Source: JAXMAO01 sp046350375 (GTDB lineage: Bacteria > Planctomycetota > Phycisphaerae > UBA1845 > UTPLA1). From it: a DNA stretch of 64,000 nucleotides. Positions 8,225-16,799 of this stretch are shown here, piece after piece. The notes under the pieces were generated by a model. That model searched no databases. It was not told the DNA's origin and worked only from the letters and a program-made list of their open reading frames with translations. A program made the translations under genes and the position numbers. Every line of letters begins with the position of its first letter. The first letter of the stretch is position 1. The stretch is taken from NCBI GenBank assembly GCA_046350375.1, contig JAXMAO010000010.1, forward strand, positions 71,435-135,434. Direction: 5' to 3'.

Positions 8225-9025
8225 CTAGCCTCCGACCGGCGGTTCAAACTGCTCCAGGAAATTCAGCATCTTCTCGACCGCGAACTCGTGCGCCGCGCGC
8301 AGCCGTTCGACGATCGTCTCCGGCGACCACGGACACGGCGCCAGCCACTTCGTATCGACTTCCACGAACAACTGCCGCACGTCCTCCACCAGGCTCTCGA
8401 TCCGCACCTCGGCCTGCCACGGCGCGCCGCCGCTCACCATCTCCGCCGTCGGCGGCAGAACCAGCCGCAGCCCCACCGCGTGCACCGGTCGGCCGATCAC
8501 CGCCAGCCGGTCGTCCAGGTGCAGGCAGCGATTCCCGAGAAAGACCCGCGCGTCGTCGCCCGGCACCGACGTGGTCAGCCGGATCATCGCCCCGCTGCCA
8601 AGCACCACGCGCGGCCCGAAGACCGCCGCCGTACCCTCCAGCGCCAGCTTGAGTGTGTCGCAGAACGCATCCAGCGGCGAGATCGGAAAGAATTCCTCGA
8701 AGTTCAGCGTGTCCGGCTGGAGCGTGAGTTTCGTGTGACTGCGCGGATCGCCTTCGGCCTGCGGGCTCAGCAGCACCCAGGCCTTCTCGCCGAAGTCCTG
8801 CCGGCGCCAGTCGAACCCCTCGGACAGCTTGAGCTGAAAGCTCTGGCGGTGCGCCTTGTCGAACGTCGCCGTCGGCGCGAACCGCAACCCGACGTGATAG
8901 CCGCGCGTCTTGATGGAATCGCGAAGAATCACAGGATCGAACTGCACCGCCCGCCGGGCTGCCCGGTCGCCGCGACCGAAAGGCGAATTCCTCGGCTGCC
9001 GCGCCGGCAGCCTTCCGCCCGGCAC
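8225..9025 (-). CDS. Hypothetical protein
   Basis: A 266-residue soluble protein with no recognised family. The first ~26 residues after GTG 9025 are Arg/Pro-rich and look non-coding; GTG 8947 (VQFDPVILRDSIKTRG) is the better start. The body alternates beta-strand-like and charged segments and has no signal peptide, membrane segment or obvious active-site motif. The C-terminus contains TKWLAPCPWSPETIVERLRAAHE. It lies 9 bases after the stop of the TPR-like gene and is probably co-transcribed with it, the lipoprotein gene before it and the peptidase after it. Coding is supported by strong G/C bias at third positions and tight spacing. Confidence 0.6.
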   Translation of the reverse strand: MPGGRLPARQPRNSPFGRGDRAARRAVQFDPVILRDSIKTRGYHVGLRFAPTATFDKAHRQSFQLKLSEGFDWRRQDFGEKAWVLLSPQAEGDPRSHTKLTLQPDTLNFEEFFPISPLDAFCDTLKLALEGTAAVFGPRVVLGSGAMIRLTTSVPGDDARVFLGNRCLHLDDRLAVIGRPVHAVGLRLVLPPTAEMVSGGAPWQAEVRIESLVEDVRQLFVEVDTKWLAPCPWSPETIVERLRAAHEFAVEKMLNFLEQFEPPVGG

Positions 9026-9034
9026 CGCACGAAC

Positions 9035-9784
9035 TTACGACGCCGGTTGCGTGGTCGCCGGCGGGGCGGACACGGCCGGAGCGAGCGGCGCTGTCATTGT
9101 CGGCACCAGCGCGCCGCCGCTCGGCTGGCTGGCGCTGGCCGTCGTCGGCGGAGGCGGCGGCGGCAGCGGCGGCGCAAATTCGACCGGCGACTGCCAATCC
9201 GCCATCTGCTTCAGCCGCGCCGTGGCCTCGGCCTGCGACGGAAACCGCGCGAAGCGGGAATCCTTCGCCACCGACTCATATTCCTGCCGCGCCGTCGCGC
9301 TGTCGCCGCGCTGCTCGGCCAGCATCCCCAGCATCAGCTTGGCCCGCGCGGTCAGCGCCGGCACGTCGCCGCACTCGCTCACCACCTGCTGGCACAGCCC
9401 CTCGGCATCCTTCGCGAACGCCTGGCGGTCCGACGCCGACTTGCCCGGCTCGAGCGCCGCCACGGCCAGCCGATCGGCCGCCTGCATCAGCGCCCCGCCC
9501 GACAGCAGCTTCGACACGCCGCGCTGCTGAATCTCGCGATAATAGCTGGCCCACTCGCGCGGATCGTTGCTGGTCACCGCCGTGCGGCTGTACAGGTCTT
9601 CCCACCCCTTGTGAAGCGTCGCCCGGCGACTGTTCACGAACCAGCTCGCGCCCGCCACGACGGCCGCGACCGCCACCACCGCGAGCCCGATCTGCCGCCC
9701 GTGCGTGCGCGCAAAGCTCATCAGCTCGTCGATCTGTTGCGACAGTTCGTTCGTCTGCAGCTCGTGCCGTCGTTCGGTTTTCAT
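9035..9784 (-). CDS. TPR-like protein with one N-terminal membrane anchor
   Basis: A 249-residue protein starting MKTERRHELQTNELSQQID. A single hydrophobic segment (about 32-50) follows, then an alpha-helical periplasmic part with TPR-like helices (about 60-200, e.g. ARAKLMLGMLAEQRGDSATARQEYESV). The Pro/Thr/Ala-rich C-terminus includes a run of eight prolines interrupted by Leu. The layout resembles YfgM-type ancillary membrane proteins, but the exact family is not certain. Its ATG overlaps the stop of the upstream lipoprotein gene (ATGA), so the two are translationally coupled. Confidence 0.75.
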   Translation of the reverse strand: MKTERRHELQTNELSQQIDELMSFARTHGRQIGLAVVAVAAVVAGASWFVNSRRATLHKGWEDLYSRTAVTSNDPREWASYYREIQQRGVSKLLSGGALMQAADRLAVAALEPGKSASDRQAFAKDAEGLCQQVVSECGDVPALTARAKLMLGMLAEQRGDSATARQEYESVAKDSRFARFPSQAEATARLKQMADWQSPVEFAPPLPPPPPPTTASASQPSGGALVPTMTAPLAPAVSAPPATTQPAS

Positions 9785-10233
9785 GGCTGTCCCGGACGCT
9801 CGTCCTTCCCGCCGCTCGCGGTCTCGCGCGAAGAATCCAAGTTCACCCGCGCCTGCGTCGGCGCGAACAACCCCTGCCGCTTGCTGACCGTGATCGTGCA
9901 GGTCTCCTTGCTCTTCTTGAAGTGCAGCATATAGACCTGCCCCTCCAGCGACTCATCCTCGAACGCCCAGCCCTGGCTCTGCATGTTCGTCACGTAGAAG
10001 TTGCGAACCTTGATCGGCTCGGCGCCGCCTTCATACACATCCAGAATCCGCCGCCCGGTCGCACCCGTGCTGTACATCGACTCGCGAATGTTCCGCGAGA
10101 ACCCCTGCGGCACCGGCACATCCGACACGTACCAGTTCGTCCGCGGCGCCAGCTGGTGCTCCGGATTGCATCCCGCCGCCGCCCACACCACGACCGCCAC
10201 CAGCGTGCATCGAATTCCGTTTCGCGCCGTCAC
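9781..10233 (-). CDS. Small lipoprotein of unknown function
   Basis: A 150-residue exported protein. The N-terminus (about 1-22) is a lipoprotein signal ending AAAGC. The mature part contains VPVPQGF, RILDVYEGGAEPIKVRNFYVTNM and a C-terminal ITVSKRQ segment. The mix of beta strands and a PIKVRNFY region suggests a compact alpha/beta fold of the kind seen in small periplasmic proteins. It is the first gene of a leftward cluster and overlaps the TPR-like gene by four bases. I do not recognise a specific function. Confidence 0.7.
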   Translation of the reverse strand: MTARNGIRCTLVAVVVWAAAGCNPEHQLAPRTNWYVSDVPVPQGFSRNIRESMYSTGATGRRILDVYEGGAEPIKVRNFYVTNMQSQGWAFEDESLEGQVYMLHFKKSKETCTITVSKRQGLFAPTQARVNLDSSRETASGGKDERPGQP

Positions 10234-10386
10234 GGTACGTCTCTCCTGGCCGACCCCGCGCCGGCCAATCGCCCGACCCGGCCCGCTCGCTTAACACCGG
10301 GCGAAAACGGGCCTTACGCAAAGGGGCAAAAGGCTAGCCTAGCCCATCCGGCCTGTCAAACAGGGGTCCGCCGCCCCGCCGGCCGC

Positions 10387-12000
10387 CTAGGGCCCGCTTT
10401 CGTGCCGCGCCACGGCCGCCCGAATCTGCTCGCGAATCGCCGGATCCACCTCGTGCTTGATCGCCTTCCGCAGCGCCGGCACCTGTTCCGAACTCGACAC
10501 CTCGGTCAGCGCCTTGGCCGCAAACAGCCGCGTCGCGTCGCTGCGATCCTGCTGCAACAGCTCCATCATCCGCTGCCGCGCCTGGCGCATCTCACGGCAG
10601 TCGCGCGGCAGGCAGGCCGCCACCGCCTGGCAGCCGCGCGCCCGAACGGCGCTGTCGGCGTCCGACAGCGCCGCCACCACGATCGCCCGATCCGTCGCCC
10701 GGTCGGCCCGCAGCGCCAGCCCGTACAGCGCCCAGGCCCGCACCGCCGGCGCCGAATCGCGCGCTGCCTGCTCCAGGTCGCCGCGCGGATCGCGCACCGT
10801 CGAAAACGCCAGCGCGAAGACCGCCGCCGCGCGCTGGTTCTCGCCCGCGCCGGTCGCCAGCGCCTTCAGCGCCCCCCCGCGCCCGTCCGCCAGCCGCTCG
10901 AAGTTCCGCCGCGCCGCCGACACCGCCGCGCTCTCGCCGCTGCCGGTCGCCTGCTGCCACGCCTTGAGCGTCAGCACCAGCTCGCGAATCAGCGGCGCGT
11001 CTTCGTCGACCGGCGGAGGCGCGACGCCCGTCTCGCGCGTCAGCTGGTCGACCCCCGCCAGCCAGTCGCTCTTCGGCCAGCGCTCGCGGAACTCGGCCGC
11101 CGCGCGCCGCACGGCCGCCGCGTCGCCGCGCCGCGCCGCCGTCACCGCGCGGGCCACCCCCTGCAACTGCTCGGCCACTTCCGCCGCGCGCGCGCCCGAC
11201 AGCAGCTCCGTCCGCTCCAGCTCGATCGTGAATTGAATCTCCACCCGTTCGGCCGCGTCGCCGCTGCCGCAGGCCGTCTTCACACGCCCCGAAATCCGAT
11301 CCAGAATCTCCCGCCCCAGCGACCAGCTCGCCTCTGCCGTCGCCTCCTCCAGATCGCACCCGGCCGCCGCGCCGCGCAGCTTGCCGCTCACGCTCAGCTC
11401 CAGCTCGGCATAGCTCCGCTTGTCGCGCTGCGTCAGCCGGCGCAGCTTCAGTTTCTGCTCACCAGTCAGGTCGCTGCGCGTCAGCTCGCGGCTCCACTCG
11501 TCGCCCACGTGGCGCCGGCCCGGCGTCCAGACCGCGAAATCCACCACCGCCGCCAGCGCGCCGCCCCGGGGCCCGGCTCCTCGGCCACAACGAGCGACGA
11601 CGCGATCGCCGCCGTCACCGGATCGGTCGTGAACCGCACGCACCCGCGCGACACCCTCGCCCTGCGCACCGTCCGACAGCCCCGCCACCGCCGCCCCGTC
11701 CCGCCGAAAGACCACCTTCTCGGCCGCGCCCTCGACCACCATCTGCGCCAGCGTAATCACCGGCCCGTCCTGCTCGCGCACGCTGAAACGCGTCCAGGTG
11801 CCCCGCTGATCGTACGTCAGCTCCTCCGCGTGACCGGCCTGCTGCCGCGCGCGCACCACCGACCGCGTCATGCGATAGACCGACAGCCGCCCGTCGCTCA
11901 CGTCGTTCCTGAGGAGCACCCCGCGATCGCCCGGCGGCGCCCCGACAGCCGCCGCACACAGCGCCCCCACCGCCCCGATTGTCATCCCGCCGCGCCGCAT
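10387..12000 (-). CDS. Secreted HEAT-repeat protein with a compensated frame slip
   Basis: A 537-residue protein. Start ATG 12000 gives a signal-like N-terminus (MTIGAVGALCAAAVGA). The first half looks like a beta-rich domain (VLLRNDVSDGRLSVYRM, YDQRGTWTRFSV). The second half, about 330-537, is helical with HEAT-like repeats (NQRAAAVFALAFSTV, SAPAVRAWALYGLAL, ATRLFAAKALTEV). Between about 11565 and 11640 the continuous frame reads poorly, while the next frame reads TTDPVTAAIASSLVVAEE. Two opposite indels about 75 bases apart would restore a coherent protein, so this stretch is probably mis-sequenced. Its start is 29 bases after the lgt stop, so it probably shares the lgt transcript. Confidence 0.75.
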   Translation of the reverse strand: MRRGGMTIGAVGALCAAAVGAPPGDRGVLLRNDVSDGRLSVYRMTRSVVRARQQAGHAEELTYDQRGTWTRFSVREQDGPVITLAQMVVEGAAEKVVFRRDGAAVAGLSDGAQGEGVARVRAVHDRSGDGGDRVVARCGRGAGPRGGALAAVVDFAVWTPGRRHVGDEWSRELTRSDLTGEQKLKLRRLTQRDKRSYAELELSVSGKLRGAAAGCDLEEATAEASWSLGREILDRISGRVKTACGSGDAAERVEIQFTIELERTELLSGARAAEVAEQLQGVARAVTAARRGDAAAVRRAAAEFRERWPKSDWLAGVDQLTRETGVAPPPVDEDAPLIRELVLTLKAWQQATGSGESAAVSAARRNFERLADGRGGALKALATGAGENQRAAAVFALAFSTVRDPRGDLEQAARDSAPAVRAWALYGLALRADRATDRAIVVAALSDADSAVRARGCQAVAACLPRDCREMRQARQRMMELLQQDRSDATRLFAAKALTEVSSSEQVPALRKAIKHEVDPAIREQIRAAVARHESGP

Positions 12001-12029
12001 CGTTTCGCGATCCCGCCGCGCCCGGCCCG

Positions 12030-13253
12030 CTACGTCGCCGTCGCCTCGGCGCCGTCCGGCGCGTCGTGCTCCGGCAGACCGTAGAACGGCGCCGCATGCG
12101 GGCTCTTCTCCGGCAGCGCCCGCATGATCACCAGCCACAGCAGCCCCACCGCGATCATCGTCAGGCTCACCACCGTCGACCACGACAGCCCCAGCGCATC
12201 CAGCGGGTTGTCCTGCCGGATCGCCTCTTCAAAGATGCGCGCCACCGAATAGAGAATCAGCATGCTTCCCAGAACCACGCCGTGCCGCTTCCGCCAATAC
12301 ACCATCCAGTCCAGCACCCAGTAGAGAATCAGTCCGGTCACCGTCGCATAGAGCGGCGCCGGATGCGTCGGGCGCGACGGATAATGCCGCGACAGGTCGC
12401 GCAGCTCCGACACCGACAGCCCATACTGCTTGCAGTTCTGATCGACGTAGTAGTTGAACGCCTTCTGCCGCGCGTCGGCCAACTGCCGCAGCTTCTTGAG
12501 CTGCTCCGACTGCGCCTGCAGCGCCTTCTCGTCCGCCCCCGAGCGCCGCAGCGTCTCCAGCTGCTCCTCGGCCTGACGCACGTCGCGCGCCGGCCCGTCG
12601 ATCTCCTCGCGGCTCAGCTCCAGGTAGTCGTGCGGCACGGGCAGCACCTGCCCGGTCGGCAGGTAGCACTGCAGCTCCTTCGGCAGCTCGAGCTGACCGA
12701 AATCGAACTGCTGCGACATCGCCGGACTGCCGTACGGATAACGGACCGCCCACGGCAGCCCCCGCGCCATTCGCGCCGGATCGTGCTCGTCGATGCAGAT
12801 CGAACCCCAGCAGCAGCCGTTCAGAAAACAGCCGATCCGCGCCATCGCCATGCCGAACATCAGCGACGGCGCCGTCACGTCCAGGTACCACCGGATGGAG
12901 TGGCGCCGGACCAGCAGGTAGACGATCAGCGACGGGATCACCAGCAGCGGCCCGCCCCAGAACTCCAGCCCGCCCGCCCGGATCGACAGCGCGTCCCACC
13001 ACGGATGCGGCTGGTTCGCAAATCGATCATTCCAATAGTGAATGACGAAAAATGCCCGCGCGCCCACCACCCCGGCGATCAGCGCGATGAACCCCATGTT
13101 AATGACCACGTCCGGATCGGCCCGCACCCGCAGCGCCCGCCGGCACGCCAGCCAGATGCCCCCCAAAAATGCCACGGTCATCATCGCCCCGTAGCTCTTG
13201 ATGTCGGCCCAGCCTTCCGGCAGGAACGGAATCTTGAACAGCGTTGGATACAT
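12030..13253 (-). CDS. lgt: Prolipoprotein diacylglyceryl transferase with large insert
   Basis: A 407-residue integral membrane enzyme that moves diacylglycerol from phosphatidylglycerol to the lipobox Cys of prolipoproteins. This fits the many lipoproteins in this window. Family features: N-terminal PFLPEGWADIKSYGAMM, VGARAFFVIHYW (Lgt Arg motif), GLEFWGGPL, MARIGCFLNGCCWGS near 137-152, and late THPAPLYAT, matching the family's HPTQLYE. Usual length is about 270-300. Here some 120 residues (about 165-290) sit between the GCCWG motif and HPAPLY, including a Glu/Gln/Leu-rich coiled coil (about 220-265). Predicted membrane segments flank this insert, so it probably forms a loop domain outside the bilayer. 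Confidence 0.93.
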   Translation of the reverse strand: MYPTLFKIPFLPEGWADIKSYGAMMTVAFLGGIWLACRRALRVRADPDVVINMGFIALIAGVVGARAFFVIHYWNDRFANQPHPWWDALSIRAGGLEFWGGPLLVIPSLIVYLLVRRHSIRWYLDVTAPSLMFGMAMARIGCFLNGCCWGSICIDEHDPARMARGLPWAVRYPYGSPAMSQQFDFGQLELPKELQCYLPTGQVLPVPHDYLELSREEIDGPARDVRQAEEQLETLRRSGADEKALQAQSEQLKKLRQLADARQKAFNYYVDQNCKQYGLSVSELRDLSRHYPSRPTHPAPLYATVTGLILYWVLDWMVYWRKRHGVVLGSMLILYSVARIFEEAIRQDNPLDALGLSWSTVVSLTMIAVGLLWLVIMRALPEKSPHAAPFYGLPEHDAPDGAEATAT

Positions 13254-13333
13254 GCGCTCGCTCGCGAATCGGCCCAGTTGCCCGTCAATGCTACGCCCGG
13301 CGCCGCGGCCTCACAATACCGCAGCCCGCCGAC

Positions 13334-14260
13334 TCATCCTTCATCATCGTCCATCGGCGCCGCTGGTTCCCGCGCCGGCCCGGCCGCGCCCGCCCCCGCC
13401 GGCCGAGCATGCGAATCAAAGCGCCGCCCCTCGTGCAGGAATCGCACCCGCGCCAGCCGATCGGCGTCCACCATCTTCCCCAGTGTCCGCCGCGCCTCGC
13501 GCAGCGCCGTCCGCCGCGTCAGGTGCGTCACCAGCACCCACTCGTTCTCCAGTTTCGGCAGAATCCGCGCCAGGTCGCGCACGTGCAGATGGTAGCCCTC
13601 GCGCGCCCGCCGCACGTGATCCTCTTCAAAAAACGTGCACTCGATCACCAGCACCCGCGCCCGCCGAACCGGCTCGAGGTTCAGAAACTCCCCCTCCGCC
13701 GTGTCGCCGCAATAAGTCACCAGCGGCACCTCGACCGAGTACTGGATTTCCACCCCCTGCTTTTTCAGCTCGACCAGTTGCGGCCCGGTCCGGTCCGCAA
13801 ACTCCGGCCGCAGCTTCCGCCGCACGTCGACGATCGCATACCCCAGCGCCGGCACCCGGTGATTGACCGCGAACGACCGCGCCACCAGCCCCTTGCGAAT
13901 CTCATGCTCCTGACCCGGTTCGAGCCCCACGATGTTCGCCGGCGTCACGTGCCCCTCGAGCCGGCCCCACACGCGCAGCAGGTCGCGCAGCGGCTCCACC
14001 AGCGGCTTCGGGCAGACGATCGTGCCCGGCGAATTCCCGACGAAGTTCCGCTGGCTCAGGTAGTAGGCCACTCCCGCGGCGTGGTCCATGTGTCCATGCG
14101 TCAGCAACAGGTGGTCGATCGCCAGGAATGCCGCCGGCGCCTTGCCCGCATCGAAGCAGACGTTCAACTCCGGCACGGCGACGACCGATTCTTCGCCCGC
14201 CAGGCTGTGGCCGACGATCCGAATACCAGACAATTCGTGCTCAAATAGTCGTTCTGCCAC
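13334..14260 (-). CDS. Metallo-beta-lactamase fold hydrolase, RNase Z-like
   Basis: A 308-residue hydrolase. The zinc motif LLLTHGHMDHAAG (HxHxDH) is near 54-66, with further metal residues in the NHRVPALGY and CGDTAEG segments and a late THLT. The layout resembles ribonuclease Z-type MBL proteins. GTG 14260 (VAERLFEHELSG) was preferred, because upstream sequence in the same frame runs into the nrdR promoter and looks non-coding. The C-terminus is acidic (DDDEG). It is transcribed leftwards, divergent from nrdR. Substrate is not determinable; tRNA 3' processing is possible, but other MBL roles fit equally. Confidence 0.78.
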   Translation of the reverse strand: MAERLFEHELSGIRIVGHSLAGEESVVAVPELNVCFDAGKAPAAFLAIDHLLLTHGHMDHAAGVAYYLSQRNFVGNSPGTIVCPKPLVEPLRDLLRVWGRLEGHVTPANIVGLEPGQEHEIRKGLVARSFAVNHRVPALGYAIVDVRRKLRPEFADRTGPQLVELKKQGVEIQYSVEVPLVTYCGDTAEGEFLNLEPVRRARVLVIECTFFEEDHVRRAREGYHLHVRDLARILPKLENEWVLVTHLTRRTALREARRTLGKMVDADRLARVRFLHEGRRFDSHARPAGAGAAGPAREPAAPMDDDEG

Positions 14261-14377
14261 GTCCGCCCACCCTGACCTGTACGGCGCCGCAGCCGCCCGC
14301 CGCCGCCGCGTCGCCGCAGTGTAGGTGGCGCATCCCCGGGGTGAAAGCGATCCGCGCCGCGCCGGCCATTTTTTTGC

Positions 14378-14406
14378 TTGACACACAAGCCATTGTGGCC
14401 TAATGT
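14378..14406 (+). promoter_or_regulatory. nrdR promoter with an overlapping palindromic operator
   Basis: TTGACA (14378-14383), a 17-base spacer and TAATGT (14401-14406) make a strong sigma-70-type promoter for nrdR. Inside the spacer, 14384-14397 reads CACAAGCCATTGTG, an inverted repeat CACAA-N4-TTGTG. Its shape (two CACAA half-sites) resembles the outer part of the NrdR box, so self-repression by NrdR is plausible. The resemblance is partial. Confidence 0.6.
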
Positions 14407-14565
14407 GTTGCCGATCACGACGGGTGGTGCCCGCAGGGGTATTGCCCGCGTGGCGGGAGCGCCGGGCGCGGCGGTCGCTTGCGGTTGGGTGTCGCTCGGA
14501 TTGGCCTGGCGCGGGCCGATTCGGTGGCGCGGTTCACCCGCCGCAGTTCGTGCCGACCCGGCACC

Positions 14566-15066
14566 ATGCAATGTCCGTACTGCAAAGAGCAGAACGAAGA
14601 CAAAGTCGTTGACTCGCGCGCTACGGACGGCGGCCGGGTCATCCGACGACGCCGCCAGTGCACCCGCTGCAACAAGCGATTCACCACTTATGAGCGTGTG
14701 GAGGAGCTCATTCGTCTGGCCGTCGTCAAGAAAGATGGCAGCCGTGCGCCCTTCGACCGCGCCAAGATCCTCGCCAGCCTTCAGGGCGCCTGCTACAAGC
14801 GCCCGATCGCCATCGAGGCCCTGCAGCGCGTCGTCGACGAGGTCGAGGACGAAATCTTCAAGGCCTTCGATCGCGAAGTCCCGTCGCGGTTCATCGGCGC
14901 CCGCGTCGCCGCCCGGCTGCGACAGCTCGACAAGGTCGCCTATCTGCGCTTCGCCAGCGTCTACAACGAATTTCAGGAAGTCGGAGACTTCATCCAGGAA
15001 GCACAGGACATCCTGGATCGCGCCCGCCGCGATGCGCCGGGCCAGCAGGAGCTCTTTGAGCCATGA
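14566..15066 (+). CDS. nrdR: Transcriptional repressor NrdR
   Basis: A 166-residue repressor of ribonucleotide reductase genes. It starts MQCPYCKEQNEDKVVDSR; the frame is open upstream but that part does not match the family. The zinc ribbon is complete (CPYC near 3-6, CTRC near 31-34, followed by FTTYERVE). The ATP-cone domain follows (about 48-138: VVKKDGSRAPFDRAKI, AYLRFASVYNEFQEVGDF), which senses dATP/ATP. The spacing between its promoter (14378-14406) and the start gives a leader of about 150 bases. The stop overlaps the ATG of the next gene (ATGA), so the two are coupled. Confidence 0.96.
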   Translation: MQCPYCKEQNEDKVVDSRATDGGRVIRRRRQCTRCNKRFTTYERVEELIRLAVVKKDGSRAPFDRAKILASLQGACYKRPIAIEALQRVVDEVEDEIFKAFDREVPSRFIGARVAARLRQLDKVAYLRFASVYNEFQEVGDFIQEAQDILDRARRDAPGQQELFEP

Positions 15067-15704
15067 CGGACCATCTTGACACCGAGATCGCGCACGTCCG
15101 CAAACGCGACGGCCAGCTCGAGCCCTATTCCCATCCCAAGCTCGTCGCCTGTCTGCGCCGCGCCCTGCACGACGCCCAGGATGCCGATCCGCCCGCCACC
15201 GCCGAAGGCGTCGCCGACACCCTCGTCCGCCACCTCGAACAGACCGACATCGCCCCCCCCTGGCCCACGGCCCACCTGCGCGAGCTCTGCGAGTCCGTCC
15301 TCGCCCAGTCCGGCCATTCCGTCGCCGCGCAGATGCTCCGCACCGTCGCCCGTCGCCGCGATGTCGTCCGCCGCCAGCTCCACGTCGCCAACTTCCGCCC
15401 GCGCCAGGCCCGCTTCGTCAATCGCCGCTGGAGCAAGAGCACCGTCGTCGCCGCCCTGGCCGATGAGCACGGCCTCGAACGTCCCGCCGCCCGCTGGATT
15501 GCCGGCCTGGTCGAAACCGCGATCCTCCGTAGCGGCAAGCGGCTCATCACCACCGGCCTGATCCGCGAGCTGATTGTCAGCGAGCTGCTCGAGTGGGGGC
15601 TCGATCCGACCGCGTGGAGCGTGAAACGCGAAGGCTCGCGCCACGTCAATCCGCCCGGCAAGCAGGCCCAACCTTCGTCAAAACAGGATGATAACCTCGC
15701 TTAG
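15063..15704 (+). CDS. ATP-cone domain protein
   Basis: A 213-residue protein beginning with an ATP-cone-like segment (IAHVRKRDGQLEPYSHPKLVACLRRAL, about 9-35). This is the nucleotide-sensing fold of ribonucleotide reductases and NrdR. The rest is helical and unrecognised; the C-terminal tail is rich in Lys/Gln/Ser. No RNR catalytic motif is present. Overlap by four bases with nrdR suggests a partner role in nucleotide sensing, for example modifying NrdR output, but that is inference from position and domain. Confidence 0.75.
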   Translation: MTDHLDTEIAHVRKRDGQLEPYSHPKLVACLRRALHDAQDADPPATAEGVADTLVRHLEQTDIAPPWPTAHLRELCESVLAQSGHSVAAQMLRTVARRRDVVRRQLHVANFRPRQARFVNRRWSKSTVVAALADEHGLERPAARWIAGLVETAILRSGKRLITTGLIRELIVSELLEWGLDPTAWSVKREGSRHVNPPGKQAQPSSKQDDNLA

Positions 15705-16656
15705 CCAAGACCCGCCCAGCGCCGCCTGCAGCGCCGCGGAAGCGCCCGCTGCCGGCCACGCTCCCGCCGCGGTCCGGCTGAACAAATCGATGGACCGCGC
15801 CGACCTGCACTCACCCGCGTGCCAGCTGGTGCTGGTGCAGCTCTTCGCGCTCATGCGCCGCATGCAGGCGCTGCAACTGGACTATTCCTCCTGGTACGGC
15901 CGGCTCGCCGCCTGGCCCAGCCCGTGGGAATTCCTCAACCGCGGCGCCGACTACGAACCCTGGCCCGGAAACCCCGACGAGCTCCGCATCCCCTGGTTTC
16001 TCCTCTGGGAGATCGCCTGGGTCGTCGCCAACACCCCGCTGCAGCCCGGCTCGCGCGTGCTCGACATGGGCGGCGCCGCCTCGCTGTTCGCCTGTTTTCT
16101 GGCGGCCCGCGGCCACGAAGTCATTGCCATCGACATCAATCCAGAGCTGATCTCTCACACCCATGCCCTGGCTCGCGCGGCCGGCTGGCGGCTCTCGGCC
16201 CGGCAGATGGACATGCAGGCGCTCGACTTTCCGCCCAACCACTTCGCCCACGTCTTTTCGCTCTGCGTCCTCGAACATCTGCCCGTCTGCGGACGTGTCG
16301 CCTGCAGCGAAAAGGTCGCCGCCATCCTCCAGCCCGGCGGAACCGCGTCCTATACCTTCGACTACGCCAACCCGCAGTCCTTCGGCCGGCTCGATTCCCC
16401 CGCCGATGTCCACCAGCAGATCATTGAACCCGCGCGCCTGGCCGTGCGTAGCAATCGTACCTTTCACGATTCCGGGCAGCGCTACCTCGACGCGCCGGCC
16501 TACTTCGGCCTCGGCCGGGCCTCCGCGTTCGCCAACCGCCTCGGCGCCTGGGTCCGCGGAGACATCGATCGCCGACGCGTCCGGAATCGTGATCGCCGCT
16601 ACACCTTCGGCGCCGTTTTTCTGGAGAAGCCGTCCGATCGCGCCGCGGTGCGATAA
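15688..16656 (+). CDS. Class I SAM-dependent methyltransferase
   Basis: A 322-residue protein. The Rossmann-type SAM site is clear: motif I VLDMGGAASLFACFLAARGHEV around 120-140, acidic loop AIDINPEL, then FAHVFSLCVLEHLP (motif IV region) and LQPGGTASYTFDYANP. The N-terminal ~110 residues are aromatic-rich and may bind the substrate. ATG 15688 overlaps the end of the ATP-cone gene by 17 bases, suggesting the same transcript. Methylation target unknown. Confidence 0.85.
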   Translation: MITSLSQDPPSAACSAAEAPAAGHAPAAVRLNKSMDRADLHSPACQLVLVQLFALMRRMQALQLDYSSWYGRLAAWPSPWEFLNRGADYEPWPGNPDELRIPWFLLWEIAWVVANTPLQPGSRVLDMGGAASLFACFLAARGHEVIAIDINPELISHTHALARAAGWRLSARQMDMQALDFPPNHFAHVFSLCVLEHLPVCGRVACSEKVAAILQPGGTASYTFDYANPQSFGRLDSPADVHQQIIEPARLAVRSNRTFHDSGQRYLDAPAYFGLGRASAFANRLGAWVRGDIDRRRVRNRDRRYTFGAVFLEKPSDRAAVR

Positions 16657-16799
16657 CCCCGGGTGTCGCCATGCTGAAAATGTCGAAATCGCCGGAATTT
16701 GCTTGCGAAACTAGCCGATACGACTTAGGACTGGCGCGCGTCGGTGCGCGCATGGCCGTTTCCCAGCGATCTGCCCGCGGCTCCGAGGACTAGACAAAA

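Noticed and set aside
10325..10345. Possible terminator or operator (AGGCTAGCCT palindrome) in the gap before the HEAT gene stop
   Set aside because: Ten bases only, no U-tract and no matching second site; chance is likely.
9097..12084. Nearly 1000-codon plus-strand open frame
   Set aside because: Arg/Pro-rich with no motif and antisense to three minus-strand genes with signals and tight spacing.
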